Source of the DNA: Micromonospora sp. CPCC 205371
GTDB taxonomy: Bacteria > Actinomycetota > Actinomycetes > Mycobacteriales > Micromonosporaceae
Assembly (NCBI RefSeq): GCF_026130045.1
Contig: NZ_JAIBNX010000056.1
Coordinates: forward strand, 1-39,965
DNA: 39,965 bases
Direction: 5' to 3'
Shown here piece after piece: positions 24,126-32,900 of the stretch (positions within the stretch are counted from its first letter, which is position 1; every line of letters begins with the position of its first letter). The notes below the pieces were generated by a model. That model was not told where the DNA came from and did no database searches. It saw nothing but the letters and a program-made list of their open reading frames with translations. The position numbers were made by a program, and so were the translations under genes.

Positions 24126-24159
24126 TCGGGGCCGCGCCGCGGTGTCGGTGCGGCCCCGA
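24126..24159 (-). other. Intercistronic hairpin between binding-protein and permease genes
   Basis: TCGGGGCCGC (24126-24135) and GCGGCCCCGA (24150-24159) form a perfect 10-bp stem with a 14-nt loop in the 62-nt gap. Such hairpins often act as partial terminators or stabilise the upstream message, allowing more binding protein than permease. Confidence 0.5.
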
Positions 24160-24172
24160 TGTGTGGACAGCC

Positions 24173-25450
24173 TCAGAGCACCGACGCCCAGTCCTCTTGC
24201 GCCTTGCTGAGCGTGTGGTCGGCGCTTTGCTTGCCGGTCAGCGTGAGCTGCAGCTGCTCGTCGAAGCTACGCATGAGGTCCTCGGACTTCGGCAGGCCCA
24301 CGAACTCGTTGGCCGGGTAACCCGCCTGGTAGATGTCGAAAGCCGTCTTGAACAGCGGGTCGCTGTTGCTGAAGTCAGGCTCGGCGGTCTTGTTGCCAGG
24401 GAAGCCGTTGGCGAGGGTGCTGAGCTCCGCGTTCTTCTCCTTGCTCATGAGGAACTCGACCAGCTTGAACGCCTCCGCCTTGTGCTCGGACGAGTCGGCG
24501 ACGCCGATGCCCCATGACGCGTACGGGATGCCGCGCTTGCCGGTGTAGCTGTCCTCGGCCGGCAACGGCAGCACCGTGAAGTTCAGCGACGGGTTGTTCT
24601 TCTTGATCAGGTTGATGTGCGCCAAGGAGTCGATCACCATGCCGACCTGGCCGGTGGTGAACTTCTCGACCTTGTCCTGCTCCTTCATTGTGAGGGAGCC
24701 GGGGGCGATGACGTCGGCGTCGTTGAGGCTCTTGACGTACTCGATCGTGCTCTTGACCTGCGCGCTGGTCAGATCGGGCTTGCCGTCCTTGGTGAGCATG
24801 GTGCCGCCGGAGGCCCACAGCCACGACATCACGTCGTTCTGGATGCCGTTGGGCACGGCGGTGTCGAGCGGAAGGGCCCAGCCCTTGACGTTGCCACCGA
24901 GCGCGGTGACCTTCTTGGCCGCGTCCAGGAACTCGGTGCGCGTGCTCGGCGGCGTCGTGACGCCGGCCTTCGAGAGCAGGTCGTTGTTGACGAACAGCGG
25001 GTACACGAAGTTCACCACGGGGATCATGTAGGTCGTCCCCTGGATCTGGATCTGGCTCGCGAGCTGGTTCTGGTCGTAGTTCGCGTCTGTCATGAGCGCG
25101 CTCAGGTCGGCGATCGCACCCTGCTTGGCGAAGTCGTTGACCCACGCGCCGTCGAGGCCCACGACGTCAGGCAGCGTCTTGGACGCCGCGCCGGAGACCA
25201 ACTGCTGCTTCGTGGACGCGTACGGCCCGCTCAGCAGCTTGACCTTGATGTTCGGGTTCTGCGCCGTGAACTCGGTCATCAGCTTGTCGAACGATCCCGC
25301 CGGAAGCTCCGGCGCCCACCACTGCGCGAACTCGAGCGTGACGCTCCCGTCCGCGCTCGCGCCGTCGTCGGAACCGCCACACCCCACCGCGGCGGTACCG
25401 AGCAACGCGGCCACCGCCATCACCCCGAGTAGCTGCCTCCGTCGGGTCAT
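24173..25450 (-). CDS. Sugar-binding lipoprotein of an ABC transporter
   Basis: A 425-residue extracellular solute-binding protein (family 1). The lipoprotein signal peptide ends with the lipobox AAVGC, followed by GGSDDGASADGS. The mature start VTLEFAQWWAPELPAGSFDKLMTEF and the aromatic-rich hinge regions are typical of oligosaccharide or monosaccharide binders. The ATG at 25450 has AAGGAG upstream. It is the first gene of the five-gene operon (25450 down to 20198). The sugar is not identifiable from sequence. Confidence 0.92.
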   Translation of the reverse strand: MTRRRQLLGVMAVAALLGTAAVGCGGSDDGASADGSVTLEFAQWWAPELPAGSFDKLMTEFTAQNPNIKVKLLSGPYASTKQQLVSGAASKTLPDVVGLDGAWVNDFAKQGAIADLSALMTDANYDQNQLASQIQIQGTTYMIPVVNFVYPLFVNNDLLSKAGVTTPPSTRTEFLDAAKKVTALGGNVKGWALPLDTAVPNGIQNDVMSWLWASGGTMLTKDGKPDLTSAQVKSTIEYVKSLNDADVIAPGSLTMKEQDKVEKFTTGQVGMVIDSLAHINLIKKNNPSLNFTVLPLPAEDSYTGKRGIPYASWGIGVADSSEHKAEAFKLVEFLMSKEKNAELSTLANGFPGNKTAEPDFSNSDPLFKTAFDIYQAGYPANEFVGLPKSEDLMRSFDEQLQLTLTGKQSADHTLSKAQEDWASVL

Positions 25451-25490
25451 GCCGAACTCCTTCTATGTCAAGGTGTTACCGCTCTATGCT

Positions 25491-25714
25491 GGTCTGCGCA
25501 ACGTTAACAGCACGTTACATTGCTTACAAGACCCAGTGCCGCAAAATCCTGCTTGATACTGCATAGTTCGGCAGACTGAATCGGAAATCAGGGCCGAATG
25601 TGGCAGTCAGGTCTGCATATGGGTCGCAGATGCCGGCACAACACCGCACGAAACGGGCAGCGCGATGCTGTACCCTGCCGTTCTAAGCTTGTTTCGAGCT
25701 AGCTACCGCAGACC
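25491..25714. promoter_or_regulatory. Divergent control region with four GTCTGC motifs
   Basis: The 275-nt region between the binding-protein and DeoR genes holds GGTCTGC at 25491-25497 and 25610-25616, and its complement GCAGAC(C) at 25571-25576 and 25708-25714. The hexamer is expected about 0.1 times by chance in this length. One pair forms TCTGC-N9-GCAGA (near 25612-25630). A separate direct repeat, ACGTTA, occurs twice near 25500-25516. These are candidate DeoR operators. Confidence 0.45.
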
Positions 25715-25725
25715 TGGGAGGACCA

Positions 25726-26541
25726 GTGACCCTGGACAAAGAGGACCGGCAGCGCCGCCTGCCCGCGGGCCGCAAGGCTCAGCTGGCGGCGTACGTGGCC
25801 GAGACCGGGGAGGTCACGGTCAACGCGCTCGCGGAGCGCTTCGGCGTCTCGATCGACACCATCCGGCGCGACCTCGACCAGCTCAGCGCCGACGGCGTAC
25901 TCGTGCGCACCTACGGCGGAGCGGTCAGCCAGTCGACGTTCTCCCGGGTCGACCGCACCGTTGACGTGCGGCTCACCATGGAGAAGCGCGAGAAAGAGAA
26001 GATCGCGGTACTGGCGGCGTCCCTTGTGGAGAACGGGTCCGTCATCATGCTCAACGGCGGCACGACCACGCTCGCCGTCGCCAAGCAACTGCGCAACCAT
26101 CGCGACCTCACGGTCGCCACCAACAGCCTGCTGGTACCGCCGGCGCTGTCACCATCGGCGATCCGCGACGTGTACGTCTTCGGCGGCGCGGTCCGCACGC
26201 TCACGCTGGCCACAGCCGGGCCCGTCAGCTTCCGCACCGCCGGCGGCAGCGAGCTCGACATCAGCTGCGACCTGGCCCTGATCGGCGTCGGTGCCGTCTC
26301 GGCCGCCGCCGGGTACACGACCAGCAACCTCGCCGAGGCCGCGATGATGCGGGAAATGATCTCACGCGCCGCGCGCGTGGCGATTCTCGCCGACTCGTCG
26401 AAGTTCGGCCGCAGGCTCTTCGCCCAGGTCTCCGAGCTCGGCGGCGCCGACTACCTCCTCACCGACTCCACCCCGCCGCCCGACCTGCTCGACGCCCTGC
26501 GGGAGGCCGAGGTCGAGCTGGTTACGCCAGAAACCGCGTGA
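25726..26541 (+). CDS. DeoR/GlpR family transcriptional regulator
   Basis: A 271-residue regulator. The N-terminal HTH is VTVNALAERFGVSIDTIRRDLDQL followed by the family wing G-VLVRTYGGAV. The C-terminal sugar-phosphate sensor domain has NGGTTTLAVAKQL, VATNSL, VFGGAVR and ADSSKFGR, all usual DeoR signatures. It starts at a GTG with GGAGG 4 nt upstream. It is divergent from the sugar operon and probably represses it until a phosphorylated intermediate is bound. Confidence 0.92.
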   Translation: MTLDKEDRQRRLPAGRKAQLAAYVAETGEVTVNALAERFGVSIDTIRRDLDQLSADGVLVRTYGGAVSQSTFSRVDRTVDVRLTMEKREKEKIAVLAASLVENGSVIMLNGGTTTLAVAKQLRNHRDLTVATNSLLVPPALSPSAIRDVYVFGGAVRTLTLATAGPVSFRTAGGSELDISCDLALIGVGAVSAAAGYTTSNLAEAAMMREMISRAARVAILADSSKFGRRLFAQVSELGGADYLLTDSTPPPDLLDALREAEVELVTPETA

Positions 26542-26611
26542 TCGTGTTGTCCGGGTCAGAATGACGACAGTGATGACGGCCGCGGATGTCCAGGTGGCGA
26601 GGATGTGGCAC

Positions 26612-26923
26612 ATGGACGACGCCGTCGAGCTGGCGGACCTGATCTGGCAGTTGCGTCACGAGCTGAGCCGGGCGATGTGGGCCGGCGAGAATGCGGATCT
26701 CAAGTTCAGGGCCGAGAGCGTCGAACTAGAGTTGACCGTCGGGCTGGAGCGGGTTCGCGAGCCAGGGGTCAAGGTGCGGTTCTGGGTGTTCGACGCCGGA
26801 GCCGGTGGTAAGCGGGCCGCGACCACGACCCAGACGATCAGGCTGACGCTGAGTCCGATACAGCCGGGCAGTGCCGAGCAGCCCGCTATCATCAGCGATG
26901 ACGAACTGTCCAACGAGGACTGA
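26612..26923 (+). CDS. Trypco2-like small protein of a conflict system
   Basis: About 103 residues. The sequence VELADLIWQLRHELSRAMWAG, LKFRAESVELELTVGL, VRFWVFDAGA and TTQTIRLTLSPI matches the trypsin-co-occurring domain 2 (Trypco2). This small alpha+beta domain is described next to trypsin/STAND genes in the conflict systems of multicellular bacteria. Its biochemical role is unknown. I prefer the ATG at 26612 (GCGAGG 9 nt upstream, directly before the conserved region); an ATG at 26561 is in frame. The stop is 27 nt before the giant protease-ATPase gene, so the two are an operon. Confidence 0.8.
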   Translation: MDDAVELADLIWQLRHELSRAMWAGENADLKFRAESVELELTVGLERVREPGVKVRFWVFDAGAGGKRAATTTQTIRLTLSPIQPGSAEQPAIISDDELSNED

Positions 26924-26950
26924 ACCGGCACCACCGAAGCGAGACCACCA

Positions 26951-29900
26951 ATGGCTGGCCCTCCGTCACCCGAGGTCGATCCGAGTCGGGCGGGATCCGA
27001 CGGGTTCGACCCGAGACGGTGTGCCGAAGTCATCGTCACGCGCGCAGACGGCCGTCGCGGCCGGGCCTCCGGTTATCGCGTCACGAACACGACGGTGCTG
27101 ACCGCGGCACACGCGACCGCGGACGCGGTGCTTCTGCGCCTGCGGTTCGACGCCGGCCGCTCCACGGAGCGAACCGTGGAAGCGGCCGTACTCTGGAGGT
27201 GCGCCGACCACGACCTTGCGATTCTCATCTTCGAACCAGCGCCGGACGACCAGGTCGCCTCAGTCCGGTACGGGCGGATGAGTGACCGGCACGCCGTCAT
27301 CGGAGTGCACGCCGCGGGTTTTCCACGCTGGAAGGCACGCACGCGGCCGGACGGCCGGCAGTTCCGGGATCTGCACGTCGCCGACGGCACGCTTGCCGTG
27401 CTGTCGAACAGGCGCAGCGGCAGCCTTGAGGTCACAGTGGCACCGCCCCGCGAGGACCCGGACCCGGACGTGTCGCCCTGGCAGGCGATGTCAGGCGCCG
27501 CCCTCTGGGCCGGAAACCGCGTCATCGGTCTGATCGTGGAACACCATCGCGCGGAGGGGCTCAATCGCCTTACCGCGTGCCGGATCGACCGCTGCATCGA
27601 AGGTGCGGCTACCAAACGGAACGAGCTGATCCGATGGCTCGGCATCGCCGACGCGGCGAACATCGTCGACGTTGTACCGACGCCGCCAGCCCAGCGGACC
27701 CTGTCCGGATATGCCGCGCAGGTAGGTGACATCGCGCCGGCACGTGGGCTCCTGGACCGCGAGACGGAGCTCGACGAGCTGGCGGCCTTCTGCGCGGGCG
27801 ACGAGCCCTACGTCTGGTGGCAGGCCGATCCATGGGCCGGCAAGTCGGCTCTGATGTCCACGTTCGTGCTGAACCCACCCGCCGGCGTCGACGTGGTGTC
27901 GTTCTTCGTCACCGGCCGCCTGGCATCGCAGTCGGACAGCGATGCGTTCACCGAGGCGCTGCTGGACCAGCTCCACGCCCTGCTTGGCGAGGATCCGCTG
28001 CCGCAGCTGAGCCTCGCCGGCCGTGACCCGCACCGGCGTGACCTGCTCGGCAAGGCCGCCGAACGCGCCCGCGCGGACGGGCGCCGGCTCGTCCTCGTCG
28101 TCGATGGGCTCGACGAGGACACCGGCACGGCGCCGGAAGTCCGGCGGGCAAGCATCGCCAAACTGTTGCCGAAACACCCCGCCGAGGGGCTGCGGATCAT
28201 CCTGGCCGGTCGCCCCCATCCGCCCATTCCCGACGACGTCGACGCCGATCACCCGTTGCGTACCTGCAGGATTCGCCGGCTCAGCCCGTCGCCGCACGCG
28301 CGCGCGATCGAACACGACGCTACACACCAACTCCGGCAGCTGCTGAACGGCGCCCAGGAGCACGTCGACATCCTCGGCCTCATCGCGGCCAGCGGTGGCG
28401 GCCTCAGCCTTGCCGATCTCACGGACCTCACCGGCATCCCGCCGTTCAAGCTGTCCGGTGCGCTGCACAGCGCCTTCGGCCGTACCGTCGCCCGGCGTGA
28501 CCGCGGCCCCGGGCGGCCGGAAGCCGCCTCGGTCTACCTGTTCGCCCACGACAAACTGCGCGAGACCGCCGAACAGCAGCTGGGCCGATCGCTGCTCACC
28601 ACCTACCGCGACAAGATCCATTCGTGGGCCGACCGGCACCACGCGGCCGGCTGGCCCGCTGACACCCCGGCGTACCTGCTCAACGACTACCCCCGGACCC
28701 TGTTCACCGAGGAAAACCTCGGCCGGCTCGTCGCGTACGCGATCGACCCCGACCGGCACGACCGGCTGCTGGAGGCCACTGGCGGCGACGCGGCCGCGCT
28801 TACCGAGATCCGCTGGGCGCACACGCTCGGCCTCGCGGCGGACGACCCGGACCTATCGTCGATCGTGCGGCTGACGATACAGCGCGAACGGCTCGCCGCC
28901 CGCAATGCCAACATCCCCACCGACCTTCCGGCGGTGTGGGCGACTCTCGGCTACCTCGACAGTGCCGAAGCGCTCGCGCACAGCATCGCCGATCCCGCGC
29001 GCCTGGCCCTCGCGCTCACCGCCATCGTCGAGGCGACGGCCCGCGCCGGGGCATACGAAGAGGCGGCGACGGTGGCATCGAGCATCGCTGGCACCAGCCG
29101 AGCGGCCTACGCGCTGGCCGGCGTCGCAGAGGTCGCCGCGCATGCCGGCGCGTACGACGTTGCTGAGACCGTCATCGCCCGCGTCGTCGACCCGATCCGA
29201 CGGGCGTGGACCCTCGCGAACCTCGTGGAGCTCGCCGGAACGGCCGGTCACCACGACGACGCGGCACGCTTCTGCGAACTCCTGCTCGACGCCGACGCTG
29301 ACCCCCCACCTACCGCGGCGCTGGTCGCCGCCGTACGGGCGATCGCCGAGACACGAGATCTCGACCGGGCGGCCGCCCTCGCTATAGGACTCGACGATCC
29401 AGCGGTACAGGGCGCCGCACTCGCCGCCACCGTCGAGGTCGCACTCGATCGCGCTGACCTCGCCCGGGCCGCAGCCTTCGCTACACGGATTCCCGACCCG
29501 CGGGCGCGCGCGTGGACCATCACACCGGTGGCACAGGCGATAGCCGCGACGGGCGATCACGACCGAGCCACCGAGCTGGCGCACGGCATCGAGATCCCCG
29601 GCCTGAGATCCTGGGTGCTGAACCTGCTCGCGACGGCGTCAGGCACGGCGCGGGAAGCGGCGCCGCCGCCCGCGCCATCCCGCGGCGGGGCCTGCGGATC
29701 GCCAGAGTCCGCTCACCCATCGCCCACGCTTGTCCCCACGCCGACGGTCGAGGCCACCGAGCCACGGCCCGAACCGCCTCTTGACCCAGCGCGACCCAAA
29801 ACAACGCAGCCGGAGCCGCTGCCGCTACCGGAGCCGCAGCCGGCCGGTCCGGCACCGACCACTAACCCGGCTGTCGAACGAGTGCGTGCCGCGATCGAGA

Positions 29901-32900
29901 CCGGCGATCACGGGACGGCCGAAACCACGCTGGGCGAAATCGATGACCCGGTCGCGCACGCGCAGGCGGCCGCCTCACTCGCCGCGTCGGTCGCGACCAC
30001 CCAGGACATGGACAGCGCGGTTCGCATCCTCGACTCGATCCAGGACCCAATCCGGCGCGGCTGGGCACTCACGTCGACCGCTGGAGCCTTGGCGGCCGCC
30101 GGCCGAGACCACGACGCGGCAGCGCTGGTGGGTCTCATCGACGACGCATCTCGCCGTGCCTACGCGATCGGATTGGTCGTCCGGAAACTCTCGGCCGCGG
30201 GTTTCCACGCTGAGGCGGGTGGGTTCGCCCGCGACGCCGCAGGGCAGATCGGCGCCTCCCTCAATCCCCGCCCGCCAGCCTGGGCCCCTTCCGCCTTGGC
30301 CGACGCTCTCGACCGCGTCGGCAACGCCTCGCGGGCTGCCCGAGTCGTTGGCCAGATCGTCGATCCGGTGTTACGCGCCCAGGCCGCGGCCCGGCTCGCG
30401 GAGTCGTTCATCGGCGCCGGACATGTGTACGAGGCCTCCGCGATCGCCGACATGATCCCCGAGCCTGCGCCGCGTGCCGAGCTGCTGATCGCTTTGGCCA
30501 GGGCCGCGGCCGCCCGAGGCGACCCCGATCACGCCCGTGACTTGGCGAGCGCTGCCGCCACGGCCGCGCGGTCGGTCACCGCGCCGGACCCACAGGCCCG
30601 GATCATCGGTATCCTCGCGGGCTGGGCGCTCGACACCGGCTCCGCCGCGGAGGCAATCGCGCACCTGTGGGCGATTGACGACCGGAATCGGCGCGCACGC
30701 ACCTTGCTGGTCCTGCTCGACCAAATCGTCGACGCGGGGCTCACCGACGCCGCCGCCGCGATGGCCCGCAGTCTTGCACCGGCTGGAACGACACAGGCGT
30801 TCAGCACCCTAGCTGAGGCAGCGGCGAGCCGAGGTGACCATGACCGCGCGGCCGCCTTCGCCCGCGAGATCCCCGACCCGCAACAACAGGCCGCGACGTC
30901 GGTGGCACTGGTGTACACGTTGACGAAGGCCGGCGAGCATGACCGGGCTGCCGCCGTCGCCAGAACCATCATCGACAGAACCGAGCAGTCTCGCGTCCTG
31001 AGCCAACTCGCCAGGGAGGCTACCGCTGCGGGCGACTACGACCGAGCTATGGCACTCGGTCGCGACGTCGTCGACGAAGTCGGGCAAGCCATAGTCCTGA
31101 CTGGACTGTTCGACGCCTTCTTGGCCAGCGGCGACCATGAGCGGGCCGCAGTGACCGCGCACGCTATCAGCGACCGCGCTGGGCGGGGAAGCGCACTGTT
31201 CCGGCTCGTCGAGACAATGGTGGCGGCCCGGGGCCTGGAGCGGGCCGCCACCGTGGCGCGTGACATTCCCGATGCTGGCCGTCAGTCGCTGGCGCTCACC
31301 GCTGTCCTGGAGGCGGCCATTCGCGAGGGCGACCACGGCCTCGCCCTTCGTATGCCGGCGTTGATCGCCGACCCGAGCCAGCGCGCGGAGGCGCTCACGA
31401 CCCTCGCCGGAGCTATGGCGAGCGCTGGGAGCCATGACGAAGCCGCCGTACTCGCGGTCGAGGCCGCTGGCGCGGCGCGAGCCATCCAGAACACGTCGTG
31501 GCGACAGGATGCCTTGACGGCGGTCCTCGCCTCCCTCATCGCCAATGGAGACCGGGACCAGGCGCGGGTGGTGTGCCGGGCGCTCGACGATCCCGAGCAA
31601 CGGTGGTGGGCCCAGGCGATCCTGGTCGAGGCCACGGCCGAAGCCGGAGACCTCGCCAACGCCGAGACGCTGGCCGACGAGATCGCCGATCCCCAGCACC
31701 GGTCGGCCGCCCTGATCGCACTCGCCGAAGCCGCCGTTCGTGCCGGCGAGCACGCGCTTGCCCTGACGGTCGCCGGTCGCGTCGACACCGCCGCCGATCG
31801 TGCCCTGGCTCTGACCGCCCTCGCCGAGGCCGCGAACCGCGCGGCGCAGGGCGATCTCGCCGTCCGAGCCTGCGGCCTGGCGAGGGCGCTCGTCCACGAA
31901 CTGGCCGACGCGGACCGGCGGCTAGTGACGCTGGTACTGATCGCGCGATGCTTGGCGGCCGCGGGCGCGAGCGAAGCCGCCGTCGAGATGGCCGACGAGA
32001 TCGTCAAATGCGCGCGCGAAGCGCCGCCGGTCCTACCCAGCGTCCCGGATCGCCGGGACGTCGCTGATGCCGCACGACGCCTGGTACGCCGAACGGGCAC
32101 CGCCATCCGGCTAGCTCGGCTCCGAGAGACTCTGGGCTCCACGGGGATCCCCTCGATCGCCGCGACGAGTCCGTCCGTCCTCGCCGGTCTCTCCACAGCC
32201 GCTCCGGACGTCCTCGACGCCGCGTTCGGTGAGCCGAGCAGATGGGCGCGGCAGCTTGCGACCGGTGCGTCAGGCGTCCTTCCCAGCCGGCGAAGCACGC
32301 AGGGTCGGATCGACTGGGGTATCACCGCACTGGCCCATGCGCTGGCCAGCGCCGGCGACGTCAAGCGGGCGGTCATGGTCACGCGCGTCCTTGGCGCACA
32401 CGCTCCGGCACCCGCGCTGCTGGCCGCGCTCGCCGAGGACGCCGCCAGGACGGGCCGGTCCGGCGACGGGCACGCGCTCGGCGCCGGCGGAAAACGGCCC
32501 CACAAGGCCCCCCTCCCCGAGGGGGTCACTGCGGCGGTGAGAGCCGGAAACGAGGCGCTCGCCGCCGACCTGCTGCGGAGGACATCCCTGCGGTACGACC
32601 GCCCGATGATCCTGAGGATGATCGCGGCGACCGCGAGCGACGCTCGCGAGGTCGCATTCGTTCTCGCGCAAGCGCCGGACGTCCGCGCGGGGGTCTTGCC
32701 CGCCGCGGTCCGATCGCTTGCCCGCACCGGCGAGCACGAACTCGCCGGGCACGTGGTCACCGACAGGTCCGATCTCGATCGAATCGGCCTCGCCGCCTTG
32801 GTCGGCATCGGGGCCGGCACGGACTTGGTCGAGACCGCCGTCGGCAGCCTTCTCCACCTCGATCCGGCCAACCGCCCCGAGCGGCTGGCCGGCCTTCTCG

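Noticed and set aside
29640-29876. Pro-rich stretch considered as the boundary between two separate genes
   Set aside because: The frame is continuous with no stop or new ribosome site, and the helical repeats resume at once on the other side.
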